Shown: positions 35,526-48,810 of the stretch, one piece after another
How the letters are laid out: the number at the start of each line of letters is the position of its first letter
Numbering within the stretch: position 1 is the stretch's first letter
Assembly (NCBI GenBank): GCA_028274465.1
Contig: CM051457.1
Coordinates: 99,695,982 to 99,759,981 of the forward strand
Direction of reading: 5' to 3'
Length of the DNA stretch: 64,000 bases
DNA from: Plantago ovata
Lineage: Eukaryota > Streptophyta > Magnoliopsida > Lamiales > Plantaginaceae
The notes under the pieces: generated by a model
Told to the model about the DNA's origin: nothing
What the model saw: only the letters and a program-made list of their open reading frames with translations
Database searches by the model: none
Position numbers and translations under genes: made by a program

Positions 35526-36110
35526 AATAATGTGTAAACCACAGAATAGAAGGAACTAAGGTTACATCAGGATTCTCCAAAAATACCTATTACTCTCATT
35601 ATCGCGACTAATATGGCAGTAATGACACCTAGTTCGGTTTGGGCCTGCATTTAAGCGACATGGAATATCTCACAGAAAATTAGCAACTGGTCCAATAAGC
35701 AAATTGAAATCTAGTATAGAAAACCTAATTAGACAACTAAATGCAACTGTAAATATAATGTAAACCTAATTAGACAACTAAATGCAACTGTAAATATAAT
35801 GTAAACCTAATTAGACAAAATTGACAAACTAAAATAAAGAATGAGTACTACCTTCATATTGTATCAGGAAAGAATTGAAAACAAATCAATGAATGAGACT
35901 TTGGTATAAGAAACACTCAATGGTTGAAGAATTGAATTAGATAAGTGAGGAGTATATATGTATCAATTCGTTTTCCGTTCGTAGTCTTGCATGCACTCGA
36001 TTAATGAATGAATTAATTAATTAAAGTTTATATCGCTTATTAATTATAGCCCTCTTAATTATGGTAGCAAATAATTATATCATGTTTTTAAAATGGCAGA
36101 CAGATCTTCA
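35526..36110. other. AT-rich spacer with a 41-bp duplication
   Basis: Contains a direct duplication of about 41 bp (AAACCTAATTAGACAACTAA) between about 35725 and 35810, with a third partial copy. No gene is supported. Confidence 0.6.
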
Positions 36111-36861
36111 AATTTTTTTTTTTTAATCAGCAAAGAATTTATTAATTACCAAAAAGTTCTACAAGTACAAGGTCAAGTGCAAAAGAATTGCACCAAGAAC
36201 ACTCCCTAACCCAAACAGAAACTGAGCCAGACCACTTACAACCCAAACCCTCACATAAAATAAGCCTAATAAAATGAGCAAACCTCAATACCGTTATGAC
36301 CGTAACGCTACTTGACCACCCCCTCATCTAGTTTGTCCATCCCACTAGCAAGAGGCCAAGATTAAGGGAGTGACGAATTGAGCCAACAATTCTAGCCAAG
36401 TCCAAAGGAGTGGAATACCTTTCGAATCAAGTTTAGGTAATAAAGTAAAATGAAAGAAGATGTTCTCCAATGGGTTACGAAACAATCACGGAACTAAGGT
36501 TACATATATTAAACTTATCAAACCTGAGAACAAACAAAAATGCAAAACAAGCTCATCTAAGCCAAGCCACGCAGCAGCACATGAAAACAACCAAAAAGGC
36601 CCAGCGACAGCCGCAAACAAAAAAATAGCCTGACCCCAAGTCTCTTCCACACCTAAAAACCAGATCAAAATCACGGAGGCTGCCAACAATGCTCAGGAAA
36701 ATGCCACCAATCTACTAACCTGTACCCACGTTTAATGGCTCCCTTATTGCTCAGGAAAATGCCACCAATCTACTAACCTGTACCCACGTTTAATGGCTCC
36801 CTTATTTCGAAACCAGCCCCAAGACAACACCTTTATCTTCTCAAAAATGTCTTGAGCGGAC
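36111..36861 (-). mobile_element. 3' end of the LINE (C-terminus, 3' UTR, poly(A))
   Basis: Read on the minus strand, coding sequence enters as SAQDIFEKIKVLSWGWFRNK, the usual tail of plant LINE reverse transcriptase ORFs. It then passes into a 3' UTR and ends in a 14-base A run (T run 36112-36125 on plus). A 58-bp direct duplication (GCTCAGGAAAATGCCACCAA at 36691 and 36749) sits in this tail. This is the missing end of the LINE whose 5' portion is at 43585-48850. Confidence 0.7.
36691..36806. repeat. 58-bp tandem duplication in the LINE tail
   Basis: GCTCAGGAAAATGCCACCAA recurs exactly 58 bp later, and the two copies are essentially identical through TTTAATGGCTCCCTTATT. Confidence 0.9.
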
Positions 36862-38334
36862 TGATAAACCGGAATTTGTCGGGTCCCGATTCAATCAAAT
36901 AATATTTGTAATTTAGCCAAAGGCAATCCACAACTACAACGAAAACCGTAGTGTAGCAGTAGAATGACTCGAGTGTCGTTCTCTCAGGACTATAACTAGC
37001 TTTATCTATTTAACAAGAGAATATAAAACAGCAGACAGATAGCAATAGGGGGTTTCTAGTAGATAATGGAGATTGGTGATAGTATGGTCCTTCTTAACAT
37101 AACGGGTCGATAATCATGCATAAATTACTCGGTCTTGCATAGAGATCTTTGAATCAATCTAGTGTCCTGTTGCAAGTATTAAGCACTACGAAGATAATTT
37201 GGTCTGACAAGTCAATCACGATTGTCCTAATGTGTTACGTAATTATTCAACACTACGAAGATAATTGGTCTGATGGTCGACAAGTGTCCAATTGTGCATA
37301 ATAATCAATACAACATACGAGAATTTTGGTTACAACTGATCAACGAAATAAAGCAATGACACGGAGTATAATGCGCGATATAGCCATTAGCATGATTATC
37401 TTCCCTTCGCTAAGAATTCACATACTACCACCAACGATAAGTTTAGCTACTCATAATAGGCATGCAATCAACAGAAATCATAGAAGAAAACATGTTGAAA
37501 GAATATAACAAAATAAGTAGAATAAAACTGTAAGATACAAAGTTACCGAAGGTTGTCAATCTCCGGATGATTGCGGTCCTACGAGCTCCAAACTGCTATG
37601 AAAAAGTATCCCCTAAGCTACAGAACTCCCAGGACAGGCCCCGGGAAGTTCCTACCTAAAACTATAGAGAGAGGTGAGAAAGTAGGTCTGGAAAGATATG
37701 ATTTTCGGAGAAAAACTGAGCACTATATATAGGCCCCGAAAAACTACGGGGCGGTTCGCCCCCCGGTTTTTTCGCGGAATTCCGCGTTTTCGACGCGGTT
37801 TTGGATTTCTTCACCTTTTCGGACTCGGTTTCTGACTTCTAGTGGCCTTCTAACCTCCAGATTCGACCCCTAGACTCCAAATCCTATCCGGAAACCTTCA
37901 GATACTCCAAATAGGCTTCTGGAACACCAATTCCTTGTCAACTTCAATATAATTGCCCGGAAATCTTCGAATTTCAACCAAAACCTGTAAAATAAAATCT
38001 AAAGGGAAACGTGACACTATTCTAATAAAATGTACTAAAATATAGCTAAATTAACATAGAGGATAGCTAAAATAGGTGAAAAAGACTCGAATGAAAGTGT
38101 AAAATACACATTCATCAAACTCCCCAAACCGAACATTTGCTTGTCCTCAAGCAACTAAGCTAGACTCTAATACAAAAAACATGCAAGACACAAAATGGAG
38201 TTTTCATGCCAAACAAAATGAACTATTCTACTGAATCTATCAAATAACTTATGAACAAAAATCATATAAATCAAAGCATGAATATAGGTTGAAGAGTACC
38301 TTGATTGACTTATACACATCCACAACCAAAACCC
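36862..38334 (-). mobile_element. Ty3/gypsy 3' LTR with adjoining internal stub
   Basis: On the minus strand an internal stub (38118-38334) contains TTGCTTGAGGACAAGCAA and ends in the polypurine tract GGTTTGGGGAGTT. An LTR follows that starts TGATGAATGTG (38117) and ends CCGGTTTATCA (36862), 1,256 bp with TG...CA ends. The GCTTGAGGACAAGCAA segment before the tract is a well-known signature of plant Ty3/gypsy 3' regions (Athila/Tat type). The rest of the element and its other LTR are gone. Confidence 0.75.
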
Positions 38335-38679
38335 TGAAAGTATGTATGTCCTAGAGACAACCATTTGCAAGATGATATGTACTTGAGACAACCATTTGCA
38401 AGATGATATGTACTTAGATCATAATCAGTTTATTATTATTTATATTGCATATTAATTGGCTCTACATCTTTGGATTATTTATTTGGTTGTTTTAAGATAA
38501 TTCTATAAGATGTTCCCATGGACTATATATTATTAGAACTTGGATGACAGAACATAAGTCCTAAAATAGTCCCAATCGAGGTCATTGAGATTTGGGATAT
38601 CACTGACGCACGTTAAAGATTGGCATGCGATCTGCATCATATTCTTAGAGGAATGTAGTGCACTACAAAAAAAGCGCAG

Positions 38680-38965
38680 TTTAGTGACGCTCCCATGCGT
38701 CGCTAAACTGCGTCCCATGCGTCGCTAATCCATTTAGCGACGCATAGCAAATGCGTCGCTAAACCCTTGGTCGCTAAATGGCGAGGCGACCCATGGAGTC
38801 AAGCGTCGCTAATTTAGCGACCATTCTATGGGTCGCTAAATTAGCGACCCATAGACCCATGCGTCGCTAAATCGGTCAACAGATTTAGCGACGCATGAGG
38901 CTATGCGTCGCAAATTCTGTTGACTTTTTAGCGACGCATGGGTCTATGCGTCGCTAAATTGGCAG
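38680..38965. repeat. Left subterminal repeats of the CACTA element
   Basis: About a dozen GCGTCGCTAA/TTAGCGACGC or GGTCGCTAA/TTAGCGACC units in alternating orientation, able to form many hairpins. Confidence 0.9.
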
Positions 38966-39206
38966 AAAAAAAATTTCTTTTTTACCCATTCATTTCATTT
39001 TCCAATTGTACCTGCTTTAGAAGATATTAATTCACAAAACACAAAATAATATATAAAAGTCCGAAACTTTTCGAATAGCATAAAAGCATCATGAAATATT
39101 ATCCGTACATATAGTTGGCAAAGTGTACTAAAAATTCTAACAGAAAATGTTATCCGATCCGTACTATTAGTAGGCAAATGTATCAACAAAAGTAGCACAT
39201 ATATGA

Positions 39207-40769
39207 TCAAGAAGGAGGAGGCTGTGGATGCTTCGCGTTGAACTTCTGGAAGAGAAGTGCCATCTGTGCCTCATGTGCCTCCATTTGTGCCTTCTGTGCC
39301 TCCATTTGTGTCTTCTGTGCCTCCACCTCTGCCTTCAGCATCGCATTCTGCTCCTCCAGATCCGCTTGTTTCTTAGCCATCTCCTCCCTAAGAAACCTCT
39401 GCGACTCCTGGAGTGAGTCGTACTCATGAAGAGACTGGCGTGATCCACGGGAGCTGCTAGTAGGAGGAGGAGGAGCAACAATAGGCCCCATAGTCCCCAA
39501 CCCATAGACATCCCCCCTCGAGTCTGGAGGGTTGATCTCAAGAAAGATGGCATTGAGCTCCTCAGTGGTGAGGTCTTGGTCCTTTATCCTATTCTGGTAC
39601 GCAACCTGAAATGGTAAAATAGAGGTGGCATTAGCTAGTGACATAGGTAGCTATTATATATTCAAAATGACATATAACACACAAATAAATTTACTTACAG
39701 CAATACGCCCAACCCTGTCAGATGTCCACTTATTGGCACCCCACTTAGCTTTCTGAAAGTAATACCAGTATGTGTGGACCTCCTCAGTATCCAAATCCAT
39801 CTGTAAAGAACATATATCAATTTTCAACCAGTATTGTCTTATGAATAACTACAAAAAGTGTTACACAAGACTGGATATACTAACCGAATCAGCATAAGAT
39901 GTGGCAATGGATCGAGATCCACAATGATGGATGGACACACCCTTTCCATCAGTAGGCGTAGAACGTCGGTTCTTGCTGTTCTTCAGTGCTAGAGCTCTCA
40001 CCTTTTCTTGCTTCCAGTACCTGCACCAATCCAAGTACCGTGACGTCTCCATCCATTTAGGCTTCCCTCTTTTCTTCCATTTGTTGATCTTGTTCTTGTA
40101 AGTATTACTTCCCAATTTGTTGAAGCTGTACCATAAAGGTGGTAGCAGCTTGACGGGGAAGTAGTATGATTTCTGCAACATTTAAACAACATACACATGC
40201 CATGGTGAATTCATCAACATATCCCCCAAGTCCATGAACAACAAAATACAAACATAGCAAATTCATTGGTGACTAACATATCACCCAAGTTCATAATCAA
40301 CACAATGAAAACATAGTACGTACATTCATCCGGTGACTAACATATCACCCAAGTCAATGAACAACACATTACAACCACAACACATGTGACTAATATATCA
40401 CCCAAGTTCCTGTGCAAACTACAATCCAAACATAACACCTTCATAGGTGTGTACAAAAACATATGAACTTACCTGCAGCTCCTCAAAGTAGTACATCCTC
40501 AAGTCGTCTGGGAGGTGGCTCCACTTATCGCCACCCTCTTCAGGTTTCGCCATCCTCCCATCGATGATCTTACTCAAGGCCCTAGCAGATGAGCCAGGGT
40601 ACAACCTGTTTAAAAAATATAGTAAAAAATATAAGAGAAGTTATGTGTGTATATAATGATACATTTAAATGAAATGAAGCAAAGTTATAAAGAGTCACAA
40701 TACTTACTTCGAGCCATTTGGGTACATAATGGGCTTCCCATCCCACTTCGCACCCCTCGTCACATCCAT
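39207..40769 (-). CDS. CACTA-associated Transposase_24/Ptta-like protein
   Basis: Five minus-strand exons: 40708-40769, 40473-40605, 39885-40172, 39699-39800, 39207-39605. Phases fit and give 327 residues with no stop. Start MDVTRGAKWDGKPIMYPNG. The middle (residues about 65-205: YYFEELQKSYYFP, SIHHCGSRSIATSYADSMD, then WYYFQKAKWGANKW) matches the plant Ptta/En/Spm transposase family Transposase_24 in motif order, from memory. The C-terminus is a coiled coil made of a repeated heptad (EAQKTQMEAQKAQMEAHEAQ) encoded by imperfect 21-bp repeats. It is probably the DNA-binding accessory protein of a CACTA element rather than the catalytic transposase. An upstream exon is possible. Confidence 0.7.
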
Positions 40770-41584
40770 GAACGATCAGGATTCATTTCGATGATTAACC
40801 TGGCACATTCGAAATTCAATACTTTTTTTCTTTTTATAGTTTGCATTTTAGTTAATTTCGTTAATACAAATTGCATTTCAATTTCATAGTCAAAATTCTA
40901 GATTATCAATCCAAACCCACATCAATCAATCCACAAACTACACCACCTGAAATCAACATAGCTATTCTTCTCAACATTAACATAATAATAATTATTTTTT
41001 TATTTTTTAATATTAGACTATTAATTTTACACTCACTTTAACTAATTAACATACACTTTCATATCTAAATCTAAATCTACCGGTATGAAAAATTCCACGA
41101 ATTAGAATAATAATAAGGTATTACAAGGTCCTATTAAAAGCATACAAATCAACCCAAACAAAAAGAAACGAAAAAAAGCCTCAATTCCTAAAATTCCAAT
41201 TTCATCCCAAATCTATCAATTGGCCAACCAAAACTTGTGCAACCCCTAATTTGAGCTACACAACATAATAGATACTATCACAATGCATACAATTCATTAA
41301 AATAGGAAAACAAAATGAAGAATACTCAAATTTAGAAAAGTTAGGGTTAGAAATTAATACCTTTGATTGTGGAAGAAATAGTGAAAGAATCACGCAATTG
41401 ACTAGCTACCCGTGTTCCTTGATGAAATAGCTTCGAAACGCATATAACCTTGTTCGAAATGACCAAGAAATGAAGATTATAGGAGAGGGCCGAGGAGAAG
41501 AAATGGCCGACGAGAAGAAGAGAAGAAACGGTAATGAGCGAGAAATGAGAGAAAGCTGCACTGTAGCTTTAATATATAATAGCG

Positions 41585-41945
41585 ATTTGCGACGCATGGC
41601 TCATGCGTCGCTAAATCGTTTTTTTTTTCTTTTGACCGGTCAAATTGCATTTTAATTTTGTTTTTTTTTTCTGGGGAATGTATTAGCGATCCATGAAACT
41701 GGGTCGCTACATGGGTCGCTAATTTAGCGACCCATGGCAGTAGGTCGCTAATTAGCGACCCATAAACTCATGGGTCGCTAATTATTAGCGACCCATGAGA
41801 TTGGGTCGCTAATTTTAGCGACGCATAACCATGCGTCGCTAATTTAGAGACCAAAACTCATGCGTCGCTCATGCGAGCTATGCGTCGCAAAAATTAGCGA
41901 CGCATGGTTATGCGTCGCTAATTTGCGTCACTATTTGCTGTTTTT
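41585..41945. repeat. Right subterminal repeats of the CACTA element
   Basis: Same GCGTCGCTAA and GGGTCGCTAA units as at the left end, again in both orientations. Confidence 0.9.
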
Positions 41946-43584
41946 CTTGTATTGGTGACTCTCACAACTACGAATGACTTGGTCATTCATGATGGATGCA
42001 TGGTACACCTTAGAGGGTGTTGACTGACCCACCGAGAAACCGTTTGATTAATTCTATTAATGTGTCTATGGATGTATCGGTGTGTAAGGTAATTAACAAT
42101 CATTTGACTTGAGGTCAATACTGACTACATGTGTGGAATAATATATCTTGACCATGACCAATGCTTGCACTCCACTTGGGGTAGATACGACATGCGTTAG
42201 ATATATTATGAAGTGCATGGGAGTAGTAGTTGAACCAAGATAGAATTCATTCCTCGCAACAGACATTGGAGATAATACTTTACATCTCATAGTTAGGTTG
42301 ATCGTTAGTCATTGGCCAATGCATTAAAATATATTCAAAATGGTGTTTCGATATGATCGAAGATCGACTAACAAGAATGAGAAAGAAATGAATAAGTTAT
42401 TGGAACAGACACGATATCAAGTTCTAGACTTATTCGAGTATTTGAGAATGAATGGACTATATTAACCTTACACTAAAGGTGATTTGTATATCCTTACAAA
42501 CGTCCTTGTATATTAATGTTGTCCGGTAAACCGTCTAGGAGTTTCACCGTGAACCTAATTATATTAGTGCTTAATATATAAGGCCCTACGGGTCACACTA
42601 CATGATTAGTACTCTACCAAATCGGGATTACTAATAAATAGATATTAATTAGATTAATATTATTTATTATTAAGCAAATAGATGTTAATTAGATTAACAT
42701 TATTTATTATTAAGTGTGGATAATTTAATTGGATCAAATTGGATTTGAACAATTAAAATGGAGTGCATGAATTGAACCAAATTTGATTTGGACTAAATGC
42801 AATGGACTAAATGCAATTGGGCCCAAATTGAAAGAAAAAAAAATGAAGAGAAGCTGGGCCAAAAGGCCCAGCAGATTGTCATCACTCGGGCGCGTGTACG
42901 ACACGCGCCCGAGAAGTTGACACAGGCGCGTGCTGAGCACGCGCCCGGGTGGTTGTGTTGTGTGGGGACTTGGTCCCCACCACTTGCTCTCTCTCTCTCA
43001 TTTAATCCGGGTCCCACTAGTATTTTCATGTGGTATTTATTTTGTTTTTATGCTTTAAATGCAAGAGAAGAACATTTTGTTTTGTACGAAAATTAATTTT
43101 GCATGCATACTTCCTCTTCTCTTTACAAGCAAAAGATCAAATACTACACATCACATATTTTGTCCTTTTCTGAAAAGGATAAAAATAATACAGTACACTC
43201 CTTCCATATAATTCACATATATCCCAACCTTGTTCAAAGAGTTTCCTAGCACTCTACGGTAGAGGAAAATCTGTGGATACCGAGGTTAAGGAATTCAAGC
43301 TGGAGAATACGGAGGATTGAGATTTGCTTGGAGCAGAGCTTGAAGACTTGGAGCTCACTGGAGAGGATTACGAAGCCTACGATCGTGAGTTCGCAGAGGA
43401 GGAGATCGAGGAGCAACAATTGGATTTTGTTGAACAAACTGACGAGGAGAATTTGGAATTGCTAAATCTGTAAGATTTTTCTCCTCTACGTATCACATGT
43501 TAAATAATTGTTACCAAGATAGGTCGTAAAATTTTCGAAATTCCGCTGCGTATGCTTAGAGCAAAACGACCCTATATTCCTACA

Positions 43585-46500
43585 AACCCAACCTATCCAA
43601 CACCGAACAATCTTTGACATTTTCAATCGCATAAAGTCTAGGGAAAAGATCTTTTAACAAAATCCCTTCCCCTAACCAAGGTTCGACCCAAAACTTAGAA
43701 TCCAACCCCGACCCAACACTTTTCCTTAAATTATTAAAAAACCAAGGACTAGACGCTACTTTTGTGACAAGGTTCTTCCACCAAAGTGACCACCCACGTC
43801 ACGGACCCCGACCTTCTTTTACCCGAACAACACAATCCCAAATACTACCATACTTCGACTTAATGACCCTAACCCAAAGAGAAGTCGAACCAACAAGAAG
43901 GTTCCACACCCATTTACCCAAGAGAGACAAATTAAACAAAGACAAATCTTTAACTCCCAACCCCCCCCTCTTTTGATAAACACACAACATCCCATTTGAT
44001 CCAAGCAATCTTCCGACCCCCCCCCCACCCCCACAAACAACCACCCCAAAGAAAGTTCCTTTGAAGAGCAATAAGGTCATGGATAATAGAGGAAGGTGCA
44101 AGGAAGAAAGATAGAAAGTAAAGAGGTATGGATCCAAGACCGATTTGAGCAAAGTAATACGACCACCAAAGGATAGCACTTTGTTTGCCCACCTACCAAG
44201 CCTTCTCTTCACCTTTTCAATCACCACCTTCCACATTTTAGTACCGTTTTCTCTATCACCAATGGGTAAATCCAAATAATTAAAGGGAAGAGTCCCTTCT
44301 TTACAATTCAATCTCGCCGCCCACCTAGAAATTAAATCATTCTCCACCCCAACTCCCACAATGCAACTCTTGCCAAAATTAATCTTGAGACCGGACATAC
44401 CTTCAAACACCCGGAGAATGCTTTTAAGGACCAAGATATTAGACTCCACCGCCTCTCCAAAGAATATCGTGTCGTCCGCAAATTGAAGATGCGATACAAC
44501 CACCTCTTCCACCCCAACTTTATACGGAATAAAACATCGCGAGACGCAGGCTTTTTCCATCAAAACACTAAGACCCTCCGCCACTATAAGGAAAAGAAAA
44601 GGCGAAAGCGGATCACCTTGACAAGCCTTTTTGGAGTTTGAACTCTTTGCTCGGACTCCCATTAACCAACACCGAGGAGGAAGCCGTCGAAACACATTCC
44701 GTTATCCACCCAATCCATTTCTCTCCAAAGCCCATGTTCCTCATCATTCCTTCAAGAAACTCCCAACTTACCGAATCATACGCCTTCTCAAAGTCAATCT
44801 TAAAGGCAAACACCTTCCGTCGGTTCTTTTTCGCCTCACACAACAACTCATTGGCCACCAAGACACTATCCAGAATATTCCGTGCCCCCACAAACGCCGA
44901 TTGATTAATAGAAATCAGACTCTCCAATTTCCGACTCAATCTATTCGCCAACAACTTTGCCAAAATCTTATAGGCACTACCGATCAAAGAGATCGGTCTA
45001 TAATCTTCAATTAATGGCCATTGGATTGGTCCTTTTCGGAACAAGAGTGATGAACGAACAATTAAGGCCTTTAGTCAACTTTTCATTACAATGAAACTCC
45101 TGAATAAATCTGATTATGTCCTCCTTCAAATCCTCCCAAAAAAACCTATAAAAATGGAAAGTAAATCCATCCGGCCCCGGACTTTTATCCAACCCACAGC
45201 TCCATACCGCATCTTTAATTTCAGCTTCACTAAACTCTAATTCCAGCTCCTCACGGTCCTCCACAGAAAGGCATTTACCCGTTAGATCCGAAAACAACAA
45301 TTGTTCCCTCCTGTTTTTACAAAAGAATTTCATAAAATGCGACCTCGCACCTTCTTTTACCTTCTCCACCTCATCAACCCACACACCATTAATTCGCAGC
45401 CCCTCTAAGCATTTTTGTCTGCCTCTAAACTCCACACAACGATGAAAAAACTTCGAATTTACATCACCTTCTTTGGCCCACTTCTCCTTTGACTGAATCA
45501 ACTTAATATTACTTTGTAAATCTAGCGCCTTGCGTAATTTTTCCTGAACCTCCAAATATTCATCATGTACCAACCCAACAACAGACGCACTTACAGCCCC
45601 AGAACTCCCTCCAACCGCAACCCCAGACAACCCAGAAGAGACCAAATCAAAACCCCCCTCCGCCTCGCCATCAAGAATATTCTCCAGCCTTTGTAACTCA
45701 TCAGAATAGTGCTTAATCTGCCCTTTGATACTCCCCACATCCTCACGTAACCTGCCTTTAATCCTTTCTTTCAAGAATTTTAATTTTTCTTTAAGTACAA
45801 ACCCACCCCACCCCTGAATACTTGACTCCTGCCACGTTTTCCTTACCAAATCCACAAATTTCTCATCAAATTGCCAACCACTAACATATTTAAAGGGACG
45901 AGGTCCCCAATCCTGCTTATGAGCTCTTAGCATAACCGCTGCGTGGTCCGAAACTCTACGACGAAGACCAACCTGAGAGAGAAATCTCCACTGATACAAC
46001 CAAGCCTTGAACAGGAGAAACCTATCTAGACGACTACAACACGACCCATTACTCCGTTACCACGTAAACCTCCTACGATGTAAAGGTAAATCAATGAAGT
46101 CCAACTCCTAAATGAATCTATTGAAATCCCTCGTATCACTATCCACTTCCCCTCCACGCACCCCTATCCTCTCTGCCGGAAATCTGACCGCATTAAAGTC
46201 CCCCACAATACACCAATGATCCACGCCATTAGATTCAACTCTGTTTTGAATTTTCCTCCACAACCTATCAAGGTTAGCAGAAGACTTAGGACCATACACA
46301 TTAGCAATACGCACTCTTATGCCATCCCAAACACCCTCAACTTCCAAATAGCCTTCCTCCCCCCACAAGTTTGACTTCATAAAACACGAGGTATCCCAGA
46401 CACAAAGCAACCCACCAGAGAACACATTAGAGTCGCTATAAGCCCAATCAAAATCGACGCTTCCCCACAGTAATTCCACCAGTTTCCTATCTACATGTAA

Positions 46501-46617
46501 AAGCTTCGTTTCTTGGATACATAAGAATTCGACATTTTCACTCCTAACCAACTCTGCAATTTCACGGCGCTTCACACCACCCCCTAAACCCCGAATATTC
46601 AAGCTAAGGATTCACAT
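43585..46617 (-). pseudogene. LINE ORF2: endonuclease and reverse transcriptase (broken)
   Basis: Minus strand. An AP-endonuclease domain starts near 46610 (SLNIRGLGGGVKRRE, FLCIQETK, VYGPKSS, CIVGDFNAVR). In-frame TAG and TAA follow at about 46106 and 46050. The linker then leads to the reverse transcriptase (LDKSPGPDGFTFHFY, DYRPISLIGSAYKILAK, FKIDFEKAYDSV, QGDPLSPFLFL, and the catalytic FADDTIF). Frameshifts lie near 45005 and near 44620 (two bases lost before QGDP). The coding sequence runs to the solo LTR at 43584, and the remaining C-terminus is only represented at 36111-36861. Clearly dead. Confidence 0.85.
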
Positions 46618-46680
46618 CATTAATACAATCAGATACATTACCCATACCTGTTGTTGAAGCCTGCCTTCCAGCGCGGTCCC

Positions 46681-48810
46681 TTACTTCACAATTTTCAAAA
46701 AACTCCATCGCTTTAGACTTCTCCGCGTCTTTGACCAAACCCACCCGATCACAAACCTCCCACACCGCTGTAGCCTCCTGAGCGCAAGGCCGAACCTCCA
46801 CTTCCCCCCCATCTCAGCACAAACCAACTGATCCATAATGACTTCAGCCTCCACGTCCCGACTAATCTGCCCCTCCGAGGATAAACGAATAAAAGAGCAA
46901 TCCGCCTGAGCTAACGATTGCCGGACAGCTTCAAAATCCCACAACACAACTTGTCTTTGCTTTCTCTTATTTTTATTACTTATCTGATCGACACACACCG
47001 CCTGACCAGACTGCTCCTTATCCTTAACAAGATTATCAATAATTGGTTGCAACTCAAACGGACCAGACCCAATAGAAGACTGACCCGCCTCCCTCGCAGT
47101 CAAACCCGAATGCTGACCAACCTTATTACCAAACAACAAGCCTTTAACAGAGTCCAAAGTTGGCCCAACAAACTTGGATCCATTAGTATCAATCAAACCA
47201 GCAGGCCCAACAGCTAACCCCAACTGCCGGCCCAAAACTAAGTCCAAATTCACCTTTACAACTTCATGGGCTGCAACTTCATTACTAGAAGCCTCCTTAT
47301 TCAAATCAAACGAAACAGAGTTAGTATCCCTACATTCCACCGCCCTCCATTCTTCAACCCCCAAGACTAAGTTATTATCGAACATCCCAACTGTATTCAC
47401 ATATCCAGAAACATTGGAACTAGGATTGTCTCCTTCCTGATTTCCAATGTTCTTATCTAGCACATTCTGTAACCCATCACCTTCTACTGAGTTAACCTCT
47501 GTCGACTCAAATTCCACATTTTCTGAAACATCCTCTGACTGAATGGAAGATCTAGAATTAACAGAAAAGGAAGGCTCTGAACCGAGACTCTGAACGTCAA
47601 CAAAATCAACTGCAGCTTCCTCAACCAAATTGATTCTAAACAAAACATTACCAACTTTAAGGAACATTGACCTTCGAATAACATAAAAAATGCTTGTTTC
47701 AATACAGACTCTTCCACAACTAAGATCAATTCTTGATACACTTTCCTCACCCACATGAACGACCTTACCAAGTTTACAGCAAAGACTTTCAAAGGTCGTC
47801 CTCTTCCAGATAGACAAAGGAACACCATAGACGTGAATCCAAACCAGACGTTTAACTGTAGTGAACCCAGCAGACCAAGGATGAAACTCAATAATACCTT
47901 TACTTGACAGAGAAGGAAGAAACTCCTTAAGCCGCAATCCAACCTCAACAATCTCTGGTTCTAAAACTACTAGCTCAAAGGACAATCTAGACAAGAAAAC
48001 ATTACCAACATCCGCACCCTTCAACCAATCTTCTACCTCCAACAAAGAAATAGAATTAACCAGTTTACAAACCCAGCAACAATTAGCTCTTGATTCCAGA
48101 ACACTGTCAACCTCAACCTCCACAACGTTCTCCGATGACCAAACAATTCCCTCTCCATTCCGAACGCCCTGAATGTTCCCCTCTGACAACTCGTTCAAAA
48201 CCCTTTCATTACTACCAACATAATTTAAGCCATCACCAGACGGAACCGCACCAACACCTTCACTATTAACGGACGTTGAAGCAACCTCGACGAAACTCTG
48301 ATTCTCCCTCCTTCTAGCGTCACTAACAACCCGAGACTTCGTCTTCCAAACCGGTTTAGTCTAATTCAAGGCACCCTCTTTCGAAAAAACAGTAAAGTTT
48401 GCCAAGAGCTTAAACTGACGGACCCAACATTTTTTAACACGCTCTAAAACTGAAACTTTATCCTGAACCCTCTTGAATTTAACGAAAGCGAAAGGCTTAC
48501 CATCCTTATTAACCTTGTTAGGGATAAACACATCCAAAATTTTTCCACAACCACTCAGTGATTCCCAGAGGGTTTTAGGAGTAGCATCCGATGGAAAATT
48601 AGTAACATAGATAGAGAAAGCATCACCAAACGTATTACCCAAAAATGACCTATTAACCCTGCTAGTACCGGTTCTTGGAAGATTTGGGGGTGTGGATTTG
48701 GGGGAAAATGGTAGGCTTTTTGGCCATGGATATAAGAGTTTGGTGGCCGGTGAGCGGCCGGGAACCTACGGATGGGGCTACTACGGTTTCTCTCCCTCAC
48801 TCCTCTCATT
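46681..48810 (-). pseudogene. LINE ORF1: RRM-containing nucleic-acid-binding protein (broken)
   Basis: Minus strand. From about 48690 the frame encodes an RNA-recognition-motif-like domain (SIYVTNFPSDATPKTLWES, GKPFAFVKFKR). A TAG at 48361-48363 interrupts it, and the same frame continues to 46681 with a conserved mid-domain (WIHVYGVPLSIWKRTTFESL, a pattern typical of plant LINE ORF1/DUF4283-type proteins). The N-terminal open frame (48555-48809) is out of frame with the RRM, implying a frameshift near 48660. ORF2 follows after about 65 bp. Confidence 0.75.

Larger units (their letters stand above)
38661..41954 (-). mobile_element. Non-autonomous CACTA (En/Spm-type) element
   Basis: It starts CACTACAAAAAAAGCGCAG; the right end reversed is CAATACAAGAAAAACAGC, matching the CACTACAAGAAA consensus. 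The 3-bp duplication GTG (38658-38660, 41955-41957) is the CACTA length. Both subterminal zones (38680-38960 and 41585-41940) are packed with GCGTCGCTAAAT, AGCGACGCATG and AGCGACCCATG units in both orientations, as expected for transposase-binding repeats. It contains one small minus-strand gene; the catalytic transposase is missing. Confidence 0.85.
38335..43584 (+). mobile_element. Ty1/copia solo LTR, split by a CACTA element
   Basis: Segments 38335-38660 and 41955-43584 form one LTR. It starts TGAAAGTATGTATGTCCTAG and ends AAATTCCGCTGCGTATG...TTCCTACA, a relative of the LTRs at 49475 and 57736 (GATAGTGTATATGTCCTAG...TTCTTACA). The 5-bp duplication AACCC flanks it (38330-38334 and 43585-43589). 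No PBS or coding region follows, so it is a solo LTR. It contains GC-rich hairpin sequence near 42890-42955 and a tandem repeat near 42630-42715. Confidence 0.8.

Noticed and set aside
44631..45014. Plus-strand frames opposite the LINE reverse transcriptase
   Set aside because: Antisense shadows; the minus strand carries FADD and other reverse transcriptase motifs.
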